Assembly: GCA_965237445.1 (NCBI GenBank)
Contig: OZ250142.1
Span: forward strand, 930,001 to 994,000
Source: G963668185 sp965237445
GTDB lineage: Bacteria > Chloroflexota > Dehalococcoidia > Lucifugimonadales > G963668185
Length of the DNA stretch: 64,000 bases
Reading direction: 5' to 3'
Under the pieces are notes generated by a model. The model was not told the DNA's origin. It made no database searches and saw only the letters and a program-made list of their open reading frames with translations. Numbering within the stretch: the first letter of the stretch is position 1; every line of letters starts with the position of its first letter. A program made the position numbers and the translations under genes. This document shows, in pieces, positions 17,315 to 26,627 of the stretch.

Positions 17315-18188
17315 TTGGCGACAGTCGATCTACATCTGCATACCAACAGGTCCGACGGCACGCTCACACCAACGAAACTGGTGGATTTGTGCGCCGCGCG
17401 AGGTTTGCGAATCATCGCGATAAGCGACCACGACTCGACGGAAGGAGTGCCTGAGGCGCTCGAAGCAGCGAGGCGCCATCCTGGGCTTACCGTCATCCCG
17501 GCCATCGAACTGAGCACGGACGTGGCCGAAGCCGAGATTCATCTGCTTGGCTACTATGTCGACTACGAGGACACCAAGCTTCAGTCCACGTTGCAACGCT
17601 TCAGGGAAGGCCGTGAACTCCGAGGGAAGCGGATGGTCGACAAGCTGAATGAGCTTGGCATTCGCATAAGCTGGGAGCGAGTGCAGGAGATCGCGGGCGA
17701 CGCGTCCATAGGGAGGCCGCACATGGCACAGGCCATGACCGAGGCCGGCTACGTACAGTATCCCAAGGACGCGTTCGATAAACACCTGGGGCGCAATGGA
17801 CTTGCGTACGTAGAACGCGAGAAGCTCACGCCGGTAGAGGCCGTGGGCATTCTGCTGGAGAACGGCGCCCTGCCTGTGATCGCGCATCCCACTTACTCCG
17901 CCGCCAAGTCAGGCCGTGAGGGAATCTCAGACCTGCGGCACAAGCTAACTGAACTAAAAGCCGCCGGTCTTGTGGGCATGGAGGTGTACTACGGAGACTA
18001 CACGCCGGACCAGGTCGAGTGGCTAAAGGGCCTGTCCGACGAATTGGGCCTTGATACCGTGCGGGGGAAGCGATTATCACGGGCTGGGCAACCCAAACGA
18101 ACCTCAGCCAGGCACGGTGGGCCCTCCTGTCACTTCCGTCGAGAGGTTAAGGGCATTGCTGCCGCAGCGCAAGGCTGCGGTCGAGTGA
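17315..18188 (+). CDS. PHP-domain phosphoesterase with one-base frameshift
   Basis: Metal-dependent phosphoesterase of the polymerase-and-histidinol-phosphatase type (TrpH/YciV-like). TTG 17315 gives MATVDLHLHTNRSDGTLTP, the first metal-binding motif; IIAISDHDSTEGVPEAL and VIPAIELSTD are the next two, and PVIAHPTYS follows. Near 18053 the frame is broken: after LSDELGL the original frame runs into unrelated residues. Dropping one base (extra G at 18053) restores IPCGGSDYHGLGNPNEPQPG, the expected last metal-binding motif, and a stop at 18186-18188, for a 290-residue protein. The uncorrected frame ends at 18220 and loses that motif. This is either a sequence error or an inactivated gene. Confidence 0.82.
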
Positions 18189-18216
18189 GCAACTCAGCTC
18201 CATCCATGGATCGGCC

Positions 18217-18936
18217 ATGACGAACGACGTGTTTCTGAGCGCAGTCGTCATCATTGGCGCGTACCTGTGGGGCGGCATTCCCACTTCCTATCTTGTCGCC
18301 CGCCGCAAGCTGGGCATCGATATTCGTTCCTACGGTTCAGGCAACATGGGCGCGACCAATCTGATGGCCCAGGCGGGGGCTTGGACGGGCTTCTTCACCG
18401 GCATCTACGACTGCGTGGGCAAAGGCACGCTGCCAGTAGTGATAGCAGGCGGGACCTTCATCAGCCCAGATCTCGGACTTGGCGTGCAGGGCATGGCGGG
18501 GCTGGCGGCCATAGCCGGGCACAACTGGTCACCGTACATGAGATTCACGGGGGGCAGAGGCGTCGCAACCGGTGTGGGAGTGCTTCTTGGTCTCTTCATG
18601 TGGAAAGAGATGCTCATAATGACCTTCGTGTTGGGGTTTCTGGGCAGGCTCATCTTCAAGGAGACCGGACTCTGGACCCTGATCGCATTGATAACTTTAC
18701 CTCCCCTTTCGTACGCCTTTAACCAGCCCCCAGAGGTGGTTTTGACAACATTGGGGATAATGCTGCTGCTCATCGCGAAGAGGGTCATGGCGAACGAGAG
18801 TACCGCACCGGACGGCATTACCAAGAGAAGAGTTGTCCTGAACCGCATACTGTGGGACCGCGACGTACCCGTGAAGAGTGACTGGCTTGAAAGGTCGCCT
18901 TCTTCCGAGGGAAGTGGAGCCACCGGGGATGACTGA
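18217..18936 (+). CDS. plsY: Acyl-phosphate:glycerol-3-phosphate acyltransferase PlsY
   Basis: Membrane enzyme that makes lysophosphatidic acid from acyl-phosphate and glycerol-3-phosphate, the first acylation of phospholipid synthesis. All three cytoplasmic motifs are present in recognisable form: GGIPTSYLVARRKLGIDIR, SYGSGNMGATNLMAQAG (motif 1, GSGN-GATN) and GHNWSPYMRFTGGRGVATG (motif 2, GH...F-GG-GVAT). Five or so hydrophobic spans. At 239 residues it is longer than the common ~200 because of a hydrophilic C-terminal tail. Its stop overlaps the start of the next gene by 8 nt. Confidence 0.92.
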   Translation: MTNDVFLSAVVIIGAYLWGGIPTSYLVARRKLGIDIRSYGSGNMGATNLMAQAGAWTGFFTGIYDCVGKGTLPVVIAGGTFISPDLGLGVQGMAGLAAIAGHNWSPYMRFTGGRGVATGVGVLLGLFMWKEMLIMTFVLGFLGRLIFKETGLWTLIALITLPPLSYAFNQPPEVVLTTLGIMLLLIAKRVMANESTAPDGITKRRVVLNRILWDRDVPVKSDWLERSPSSEGSGATGDD

Positions 18937-19426
18937 GAGCGCATACTGTCAAAGGCATCCCGGCACACCCACGAACCTGCGGTGCGGAAGGTGCGAGGCG
19001 ACGATCTGCCCCGATTGCATGGTGTACGCGCCCGTCGGCGCCCGATGCCCGGACTGTGCCAAGACCGCGCCGCTGCCAATGTTCGACGTCAGCAACCTGG
19101 AGCTGGCCAAGGCGGTTGCAGTAAGCCTTTTGATCGGAGTCGGCGGGGGTCTGTTGATAGGGTTTCTCGCGCCAGTCCTCTTCGGGCTGCTCGAAGTTGT
19201 GGCTCTAGCAGGACTTGGCTACACGATTGGCGAACTTGTGAGCAAAAGTGTAAATCGAAAACGGGGAACGGCTCTCCAATACGTTGCCGTCAGTGGCGTG
19301 GCAGCCGCTTTTCTGACTTCCCTCATTGTATCTGTGGCCATCATAGGGTATCCCCTCTCCGCAATCTGGGCTCTGATCGGTGCGGCTGTCGGGGGCTATC
19401 TGGCCGTGTCCCGATTTCGCATTTAA
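18929..19426 (+). CDS. B-box-type zinc-finger membrane protein
   Basis: A 166-residue protein of unknown function. ATG 18929 overlaps the plsY stop and starts MTESAYCQRHPGTPTN. Residues ~7-45 form a Cys/His-rich treble-like motif: C-x2-HP, then RCGRC, TICPDC and ARCPDCAK, as in the zinc finger found at the N-terminus of many bacterial rhomboid-family and related membrane proteins. Three to four hydrophobic helices follow; the Ser of a rhomboid protease (GxSG) is absent, so this is not a rhomboid. The overlap with plsY suggests coupled expression. Confidence 0.75.
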   Translation: MTESAYCQRHPGTPTNLRCGRCEATICPDCMVYAPVGARCPDCAKTAPLPMFDVSNLELAKAVAVSLLIGVGGGLLIGFLAPVLFGLLEVVALAGLGYTIGELVSKSVNRKRGTALQYVAVSGVAAAFLTSLIVSVAIIGYPLSAIWALIGAAVGGYLAVSRFRI

Positions 19427-19482
19427 CCGTCCGGCGATAATCGCAACTCACGCATAAGATCGCTACGAAATGACCGTATGAG

Positions 19483-19510
19483 TTGATGCACTCACGTGTG
19501 GGTTGATAAT
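19483..19510 (+). promoter_or_regulatory. Predicted promoter for the AsnC/Lrp-type regulator
   Basis: TTGATG (19483-19488), 16-bp spacer, GATAAT (19505-19510), in an AT-rich pocket 38 bp upstream of the start codon. The spacer contains CACGTG, a palindrome that could be a binding site. Confidence 0.4.
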
Positions 19511-19547
19511 ATTATTGTTGAATCCTTAGCTCACATGGTGTGTCGAA

Positions 19548-19973
19548 ATGGATGAACGAGACCGGCAGATCATAGCGTTACTCCAGGAAGATGGGCGGGC
19601 CACGAACGCCACCATAGCCCGCAAGGTTGGTGTGAGCGAGGGTACGGTCCGGCGCCGACTGAACCGGCTGTTTGAGAATGAGTACATTCGGGTCGTCGCG
19701 TTGCCGGACTCGTCCAAGCTTGGCCTGGACTCGGAAGCCCTAATAGGCGTACAGGTGGAGCCTGACAAAGGGGACCTAGTAGCGAAAGACCTGGCGGCGC
19801 TCGAGGAGATCAAGTGGGTTGTCTCGACAACCGGTTCCTTCGATGTGTTCGCCTGGGCCGCACTTCCGAACGCAGAAGCCTTGGGTGTGTTTCTTAGAAC
19901 CAAGGTTGGCTCGATCGAGGGCGTGCGAAGAACGGAGACCTTCGTCAGGCTGGCGCTGAACAAGCAGTGGTGA
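19548..19973 (+). CDS. Lrp/AsnC family transcriptional regulator
   Basis: A 141-residue regulator. The N-terminal winged helix is clear (DERDRQIIALLQEDGRATN-ATIARKVGVSEGTVRRRLNRL, the AsnC-type HTH), and the remainder is the RAM/ligand-binding domain with VSTTGSFDVFAWAALPNAEAL and a closing GVRRTETFVRL strand. Such proteins act as dimers to octamers that respond to amino acids. No target is identified; flanking genes (zinc-finger membrane protein upstream, aspS downstream) do not form an obvious regulon. ATG 19548 is preceded by TGTGTCGAA with little Shine-Dalgarno character. Confidence 0.9.
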   Translation: MDERDRQIIALLQEDGRATNATIARKVGVSEGTVRRRLNRLFENEYIRVVALPDSSKLGLDSEALIGVQVEPDKGDLVAKDLAALEEIKWVVSTTGSFDVFAWAALPNAEALGVFLRTKVGSIEGVRRTETFVRLALNKQW

Positions 19974-20090
19974 GAGCGGGTCGCAGTGCAGCCGGATCAT
20001 GGCCTCTGCCAGCAACCATACTCATCCTGACAACGGTAGTTACTGAGTCCTTCGCGACATCAGTCCTCATACATCTCACGGGAGCGAACT

Positions 20091-21923
20091 GTGCTCAAGA
20101 CCAACAACTGCGGCGAGCTTAGAGCCGAACATGTCGGCAGCCAGGTGACACTGGCAGGCTGGGTGCACAGGCGGCGAGACCACGGGAACCTCATCTTCAT
20201 TGACCTGCGAGACAGGGAGGGAATTACCCAAGTGGTCTTCAACCCCGCAGACGCTCCTGAGGCCCACTCGGCCGCCGAGGCGCTCAGGCAAGAGTGGGTG
20301 GCCCAGGTCCAGGGTACCGTTGGCCTTCGGCCACCCGGAACCGAGAACCTGAACCTGTCGACCGGCCAGATCGAGGTACAGACCAGCAGTCTGCGCGTAT
20401 TGAACAGTTCAAAGACACCGCCCTTCTACGTGAACGAAGAGAGCGAAGTGGATGAGTTGCTCAGGCTGAAGTACCGATACATCGACCTGCGGCGCGAGAG
20501 CATGAAAGAGACCATCGTGTTGAGGCACCGCGTTGTGAAGTACATTCGTGACTTCCTGAGCGACAACGGATTCCTCGAGATCGAAACGCCCATACTCATC
20601 AAGAGCACTCCGGAGGGCGCACGGGACTACCTGGTGCCCAGCAGGCTCTATCCGGGCCGCTTTTACGCTTTACCTCAATCGCCCCAGCAACTGAAGCAGC
20701 TCCTGATGGTGTCCGGCTTTGAAAAGTACTTCCAGATCGCGCGGTGCTTCAGGGACGAAGACCCGCGTGCGGACCGGCAGCCCGAGCACACGCAGCTCGA
20801 CTTAGAGATGAGCTTTGTTGAAGAAGAGGACGTTTTGAGCCTCATTGAGGAGCTGTACACGGGTCTGGTAGAAGAACTCATGCCAGGCAAGAAGATTTTG
20901 AAACCCTTCCCCAAGCTGACTTACGAAGAAGCGATGAACAGATTCGGCACAGACAAGCCGGACCTTCGGTTTGGAATGGAGTTGGCCGATCTTTGCGAAG
21001 TCGCGGCGAACATGGACTTTCCCGTCTTTTCGAACGCCCTCGAAGAGAGTGGAGTGGTACGCGCACTGCGCGCCCCTGGCTGCGGCACATACACACGCAG
21101 ACAGTTGGATGCCCTGGTAGAAACGGCACGCTCACGCGGAGCCAGGGGACTCGTATGGATCTGCCTAGCGGGAGAACCGGGCAGTGGCGACCCGATCTCA
21201 CAAGAAAACGTGAGGTCATCAGCATCGAGGTACTTTTCTATCGACCACGTGCGATCGATCGCGGACAAGACGGGCGCAGAAGCAGGCGACGCCATCCTGA
21301 TAGTGGCCGGTCCCCGGAAGACAACCGACATGGCGTTGAGCACTCTACGGCACGAGCTGGGACAGAGACTGGGACTTGCCGACCAGGACCTGTTCGCATT
21401 TGCATTCATTGTTGACTTTCCGCTGTTCGAGTGGGACGAAGAACAAGGTCGCTGGGACGCGATGCATCACGCTTTCACCACGCCGAAGGCGGGGAATGAG
21501 CGATACATCGAGTCCGAACCTCACAGGGTGATCGCGCACTGCTACGACCTGGTGGCAAACGGCACCGAGATGGCAAGCGGAAGCATCAGAATCCACAATC
21601 GCGAGCTGCAGGAGCGTGTGCTTCGACGACTTGGGTACAGCGATGAAGACATGGATGTGCGCTTCGGCCAGTTGCTTACCGCACTAGAGTACGGCGCTCC
21701 GCCCCACGGGGGCATCGCACCGGGCATTGACCGGCTCTTAATGCTACTAACGGGACGCGACAACATCAGGGACGTGATCGCCTTCCCCAAGACGCAGAGC
21801 GCTGTGGACCCCCTCTTTGAGGCCCCGGGCCAGGTTGAGGCCATGCAACTGGAAGAGCTGGGCATCCGAATGGTGGGGCACTCCGAGGAACCCGAGGAGC
21901 TATCCCAAGCGGCTCCCACCTAA
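20091..21923 (+). CDS. aspS: Aspartyl-tRNA synthetase
   Basis: Class IIb synthetase charging tRNA-Asp (or Asp and Asn; the discriminating state cannot be read here). The 610 residues follow the bacterial plan: N-terminal OB-fold anticodon domain (GWVHRRRDHGNLIFIDLRDREG), catalytic core with motif 2 RCFRDEDPRADRQPEHTQLD, the bacterial GAD insertion (around residues 290-430), and motif 3 GGIAPGIDRLLMLLTGRDN. The start is GTG 20091 with GGGAGC six nt before it. The two tRNA genes directly downstream are serine tRNAs, so there is no cognate link. Confidence 0.96.
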   Translation: MLKTNNCGELRAEHVGSQVTLAGWVHRRRDHGNLIFIDLRDREGITQVVFNPADAPEAHSAAEALRQEWVAQVQGTVGLRPPGTENLNLSTGQIEVQTSSLRVLNSSKTPPFYVNEESEVDELLRLKYRYIDLRRESMKETIVLRHRVVKYIRDFLSDNGFLEIETPILIKSTPEGARDYLVPSRLYPGRFYALPQSPQQLKQLLMVSGFEKYFQIARCFRDEDPRADRQPEHTQLDLEMSFVEEEDVLSLIEELYTGLVEELMPGKKILKPFPKLTYEEAMNRFGTDKPDLRFGMELADLCEVAANMDFPVFSNALEESGVVRALRAPGCGTYTRRQLDALVETARSRGARGLVWICLAGEPGSGDPISQENVRSSASRYFSIDHVRSIADKTGAEAGDAILIVAGPRKTTDMALSTLRHELGQRLGLADQDLFAFAFIVDFPLFEWDEEQGRWDAMHHAFTTPKAGNERYIESEPHRVIAHCYDLVANGTEMASGSIRIHNRELQERVLRRLGYSDEDMDVRFGQLLTALEYGAPPHGGIAPGIDRLLMLLTGRDNIRDVIAFPKTQSAVDPLFEAPGQVEAMQLEELGIRMVGHSEEPEELSQAAPT

Positions 21924-21952
21924 GGGGCCGGTGCTATAATCAGCGTTCTTCC

Positions 21953-22039
21953 GGAGAGGTGGCCGAGCGGTTGAAGGCGCCGGTCTCGAAAACCGGTATC
22001 GGAGCAATCTGATCGCGGGTTCGAATCCCGCCCTCTCCG
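21953..22039 (+). tRNA. tRNA-Ser (CGA)
   Basis: Acceptor arms GGAGAGG (21953-21959) and CCTCTCC (22032-22038) with discriminator G. The anticodon stem CCGGT/ACCGG encloses CTCGAAA, so the anticodon is CGA. A long variable arm and TTCGAATC T-loop are present. The CCA end is not encoded (GCTGG follows). A TATAAT hexamer at 21935-21940 is a likely -10 box. Confidence 0.96.
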
Positions 22040-22156
22040 CTGGCAAGACAGCAGACGACGCGGCGGGGAAAGCACGAACTGTGCCCGTCTGGTCTTATCT
22101 CTTGTCATCCACCCGTCTTGCAGTGCTAGGCTAGAGGGGTTGGACAGATCCGTAGT

Positions 22157-22248
<92 letters not shown>

Positions 22249-22272
22249 CTTTGAGTTCCCTGCCCCCTTGAC

Positions 22273-23409
22273 ATGGACGATAAAGAACGAAAATACTGGG
22301 TGGCCTTCAACAGGATTCCGGGACTTGGACGTGCCCGGTTCACCCTTTTGGAGAAGAGGTTTGGCGCCCTTTCCAAGGCCTGGGATGCTAGCGCATCCGA
22401 ACTTTCAGGCGCCGGCCTGGACCGCAAGACCGTGCAGTCGATTGGCCGCAGACGCGGCTCGATCGACCCTGATGCGGAGATGGACAAGCTGGAATCCATG
22501 GAAGTGGAGGCATTCACCTGGCACGACGATGGATATCCTCCCCGCCTCAAGGAAATCTACGACTTGCCGCCCCTACTCTACGTGCGCGGCGCTCTGTTGC
22601 CGAGCGACGAGCGCTCGGTGGCCATAGTCGGAACGAGGAAGCCAACCCCATACGGCAGGCAGGTGGCTCACCAGGTCACTTACGACCTGGCTCGCTCAGG
22701 CGTTGCCATTGTAAGCGGACTTGCCCGCGGGGTAGACGGCATCGCGCACAGGGCGACGCTTGACGCCGAGCAGCGCACCATTGCGGTACTTGCCGGAGGG
22801 TTGGACTGGATCTATCCCAGAGAGCACCGCAGTTTATCTGAGTCTATTGCCGAGAATGGGGCGCTCGTCTCAGAGCACCCGCTGGGCGCGCGTCCGGCGC
22901 CGGGCAATTTCCCCAGAAGAAACCGGATAATGGCCGGCATGACACTCGGGACAGTTGTTGTTGAGGCCAACCGGGGGAGCGGGGCACTGATTACAGCAAG
23001 ACACGCCTTGGAGCAGAACAGAGAAGTCTTCGCTGTGCCGGGCAGCATTTTGTCGCCTGCAAGCGCAGGCACCAACGCGCTGATCCGAGATAGCGCGGCA
23101 AAGCTGATCACCGACCATTCCGATATCCTCGAAGAGCTAAACCTGACGTACGTGGAGCAGCAGATTGAGATGAAGGCCCTGTTCCCTGAGAATGAGGATG
23201 AGAGCAAGGTAATAAAGCACGTTACATTCGACCCTGTACATGTGGACGAGATAGTTAGAACCGCAGGACTTTCCGCTTCCACCGTAAGCAGCGTGCTCGC
23301 AATGATGGAACTGAAGAGCATGGTGCGTCACGTTGGCGGAATGAACTACGTCAGGCTCAAAGAGGCGCAGTCCACGTACAGAGTCACAGAGCAAGGAAAT
23401 TATGCGTAA
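22273..23409 (+). CDS. dprA: DNA-processing protein DprA/Smf
   Basis: Single-stranded-DNA-binding protein that loads RecA on incoming DNA during transformation and is also widespread in non-competent bacteria. 378 residues: N-terminal helical domain (residues ~1-65), Rossmann-like core with AIVGTRKPTPYGRQVAHQ, IVSGLARGVDGIAHRATL, TIAVLAGGLDWIYPREH and FPRRNRIMAGM, and a C-terminal winged helix (HVDEIVRTAGLSASTVSSVLAMMELK). It overlaps topA by 8 nt, so dprA, topA and xerC form one unit, an order also known from other bacteria. It starts at ATG 22273, just 24 bp after a tRNA gene. Confidence 0.94.
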   Translation: MDDKERKYWVAFNRIPGLGRARFTLLEKRFGALSKAWDASASELSGAGLDRKTVQSIGRRRGSIDPDAEMDKLESMEVEAFTWHDDGYPPRLKEIYDLPPLLYVRGALLPSDERSVAIVGTRKPTPYGRQVAHQVTYDLARSGVAIVSGLARGVDGIAHRATLDAEQRTIAVLAGGLDWIYPREHRSLSESIAENGALVSEHPLGARPAPGNFPRRNRIMAGMTLGTVVVEANRGSGALITARHALEQNREVFAVPGSILSPASAGTNALIRDSAAKLITDHSDILEELNLTYVEQQIEMKALFPENEDESKVIKHVTFDPVHVDEIVRTAGLSASTVSSVLAMMELKSMVRHVGGMNYVRLKEAQSTYRVTEQGNYA

Positions 23410-25673
23410 AGACCTAGTTATAGTCGAATCACCAGCCAAAGCCAGGACCGTCGAGCGGTACCTGGGCAACAAATACGTGGCCAAAGCTTCAATGGGCCAC
23501 GTCAGAGACTTGCCAAGAAAAGAGATGGGTGTGGACATAGACGAGAAGGGCTTTCACCCCTCGTACTCCGCGCTCCCGGACAAGCGCAAGATCATCAGCG
23601 AACTGCGCAAGGCCTCGGCGGAGGCCGGTACGGTCTACCTGGCGACCGACCCCGACCGCGAGGGTGAAGCGATCTCATGGCATGTGATGCAGGCGGCCAG
23701 AATCGATGCTTCCAAGACCAAGCGGGTAGTATTCCACGAGATCACCCAGGACGCGATTAAAGAGGCATTCGACAACCCGAGGGACCTGGATGTGCACCTC
23801 ATTAACGCGCAACAGGCTCGCCGCATACTCGATCGCGTAGTGGGTTACCGCCTGAGTCCTGTCCTCTGGAGCAAAGTCAAGCGCGGGCTCTCCGCCGGGC
23901 GCGTCCAGTCGGTGACGCTCAGGCTTGCGGTGGACCGCGAGCAGGAAATAGCCGACTTCGTACCGGAAGAGTACTGGACGATCGATGCTCTTCTATCGAA
24001 ACTGGGTGTCGGCAAGGATGGTCAGTTTTCGGCGGGACTGCACGCCATTCAAGGACGAAGGGGCCGCCCGAAGATACCCAACGGCATTGAAGCGGCCGAG
24101 ATCGAAGGAGACCTTAAGGGCGCCGAGTTTGCGGTCCAGTCGGCCGTCAGGAAGGAGACTCGACGGCGGCCGATGCCGCCGTTCATAACGAGTACGCTGC
24201 AACAGGAGGCCTCGCGAAGACTCAGATTTACGGCTCAGAGGACCATGAGCATAGCCCAGCAACTCTATGAAGGGCTGGAGTTAGGCGGGGACGGCCCGTC
24301 AGGACTGATCACGTATATGCGGACAGATTCGACGCAGGTGGCCGAAACCGCACTGCGCGAGACTGGCGACTACATCCGGCAAAGGTTCGGGGAAGAGTAT
24401 GCGTCAGATGCGCCGAGGCGCTATCGCACAAAGTCCAAGGCAGCCCAGGAGGCCCACGAAGCCATCAGGCCTACCTCTGTGTTCAGGAAGCCCTGAATCG
24501 CTCCGGCCTCACCTTTCCGGAGAGCAGTACCGGCTGTACGACCTCATTTGGCGGCGAATGGTGGCTTGCCAAATGAAGGACGCTCTCTACGACGCCACGA
24601 CCATCGATGTGGCGGCGACCGGCGCATCAGGGAAGAAGTACACTTTCAGAGCCACTGGGTCTGTGCTGAAGTTTCCAGGTTACCGCACGGTCTACGTAGT
24701 TTCGCAGGCCAACGAAGACCGCACGTTGCCCGAACTTTCGAAGGACGAGCAGTTGGAGAGCCGCGGGTTGAAGTGCGAGCAGAAGTTCACAGAGCCTCCT
24801 CCCAGATACTCGGAGGCCATGCTTATACGCACTCTGGAGGAGCAGGGCATCGGCCGCCCGAGCACTTACGCTCCGACGCTCGCGACAATTCTGGCGCGCG
24901 ACTACGTTCGCAAGCAGCAGGGGCGGTTCGTACCCACGAAGCTGGGAATTGCCGTAAGCAAGCTGCTCACCGCTCACTTTCCCAACGTTATGGACGTGAG
25001 CTTCACCGCGAAGGTCGAAGAGCAGCTCGACGAGATCGCCAGCGGGGAACGGGAGTGGACCCCGGTGCTCCAGGACTTCTACACGCCCTTCGACGAGGCC
25101 GTGGTCGAAGCGATGAAGAACGCGGAACGCGTCCCGCGCAACGAAATAGATGAAGAGTCCGACGAGGTCTGTGAGAAGTGCGAACGCCCAATGGTGATAA
25201 AGTCCGGGCGCTTCGGTAAGTTTACGGCCTGCACTGGATATCCAGAATGCAAGAACACGCGGCCCTTCGAAAGCCCTGAGGAGCGCGCGGTACGCGAATT
25301 GGTCAGTGAGGATGTAGACGAGCTCTGCGACGAGTGCGAAAAGCGCATGAATGTCAAGAACTCTCAGCACGGCCGCTTCCTGGGCTGCACTGGGTATCCA
25401 GAGTGCAAAAACACCAAGCCACTCCGCGTCGGGGTGACCTGCGAACAGTGCGGAAGCGACATGATTGAGCGCAAACAGAAGGGACGCAACGGCAAAATCT
25501 TCTACGGCTGCATCAAATATCCGGACTGCAAGAGCATTGTCAACCCGCTGCCGCAACCGTGTCCGGAGTGTGGCAAACTGCTGGCGGCGGAGGGGCGAAC
25601 AAAGGCCAAATGCCTCTCCTGCGAGTACAAGGGCCCTGTACCGAAGGCGGACCCCTTGGAGATAGCAGTCTAA
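23402..25673 (+). CDS. topA: DNA topoisomerase I, interrupted by a +1 shift
   Basis: Type IA topoisomerase that relaxes negative supercoils. The first segment (23402-24496) holds the Toprim domain with VESPAKARTVERYLG and DPDREGEA (D83, D85, E87) and the active-site Tyr305 in GLITYMRTDST. It ends at TGA 24494-24496 after AIRPTSVFRKP. The expected sequence resumes one base later as PESLRPHLSGEQYRLY and runs to 25673. The total length of 2272 nt is 3n+1, so exactly one base too many (in CCCT, 24491-24494) or +1 frameshifting at CCC-TGA. The C-terminus has zinc ribbons (three CxxC...C-x4/5-C units and CPEC...CLSC). The gene should be essential, so loss of function is unlikely. Confidence 0.93.
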
Positions 25674-25675
25674 TC

Positions 25676-26617
25676 GTGGACGCTGCGCGGTGGGACGAGG
25701 TCATTGGCCAGTTCGATGAACACTTACGCATCGAGAAAGGCCTGGCGGCACTCTCCATCCGGAACTATCTGACTGACATTCAGCCGCTCTTCGAGTTCAT
25801 GGAGTCCCGGAGTATCCCGGACCTGCAGTCGCTCGACAGGACCGTGTTGCGAGGGTATCTGGCGTGGCTGGTAGAGCTAGGATACGTGCGGCACAGCATT
25901 GCGCGAAAACTGAGCGTACTGCGGACCTTTCTCCGCTGGCTGATGAGACTCGGAGAGATAGAGGCCGATCCGATGCCGTCGCGAGGCATAATGAGCCTGG
26001 ACTCCAGACTCCCGCGCTTTCTGTCTCAAGAGGAAGCGAAGAAGCTGCTGAACGCTCCCGACACCTCCAACGAGCTTGGAATGAGGGACAGGGCCCTGCT
26101 AGAGACAATCTACGGGGCGGGCCTCAGGGTCAGCGAGGCTGCCAGTTTGAATGTTACCGAGGTGAACCTCTTCAGCCGTGAGTTGCGCGTGACCGGCAAG
26201 GGCTCCAAGGAGCGTGTGGTGCTGCTTGGCGGCCATGGACGCGACGCCATCGCGCTGTACCTCAGGGATAGCCGACCGAAATTGGAAAGCGGGGGAAGCG
26301 GCCTCGCGCTGTTCCTGAACCACAGGGGCGGCAGGCTGAGCGCCCGCAGCATTCAGTCCAAGGTCCGGGGATACGCGGCCAGCGCGGGACTATCGTCCAG
26401 GGTGCACACGCACACGTTGCGCCACTCGTTCGCCACGCACATGCTGGAGGGAGGGGCTGACCTCAGGGTGGTGCAGGACCTGCTTGGCCACTCGAGCCCG
26501 GCGACGACCCAGCTGTACACCCACGTAACCCAGGCCCAGGCCAAAGAGGTCTACATGTCGGCGCATCCTCGCGCATCGACAAGACGGCGCAAGACATCGC
26601 CGTCGAAGACGGAGTAG
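25676..26617 (+). CDS. xerC: Tyrosine recombinase XerC/XerD type
   Basis: Site-specific recombinase that resolves chromosome dimers at dif. I choose GTG 25676 (VDAARWDEVIG), three nt after the topA stop and with GGAG at about 18 nt; longer readings run into topA. 313 residues, the family length. The N-terminal SAM-like core-binding domain spans ~1-95. Catalytic residues seen: Arg in AGLRVSEAASL, Lys in TGKGSKERVV, His and Arg in THTLRHSFATHM, His in LLGHSSPATTQLY, and the nucleophile Tyr in QLYTHV. The Arg/Lys-rich tail is extra. It is convergent with mfd (10 bp apart). Confidence 0.92.
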   Translation: MDAARWDEVIGQFDEHLRIEKGLAALSIRNYLTDIQPLFEFMESRSIPDLQSLDRTVLRGYLAWLVELGYVRHSIARKLSVLRTFLRWLMRLGEIEADPMPSRGIMSLDSRLPRFLSQEEAKKLLNAPDTSNELGMRDRALLETIYGAGLRVSEAASLNVTEVNLFSRELRVTGKGSKERVVLLGGHGRDAIALYLRDSRPKLESGGSGLALFLNHRGGRLSARSIQSKVRGYAASAGLSSRVHTHTLRHSFATHMLEGGADLRVVQDLLGHSSPATTQLYTHVTQAQAKEVYMSAHPRASTRRRKTSPSKTE

Positions 26618-26627
26618 CCGCGCTCCG

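Noticed and set aside
18929..19426. Rhomboid protease
   Set aside because: Only the Cys-rich N-terminal finger resembles rhomboid-associated proteins; GxSG and catalytic His are absent.
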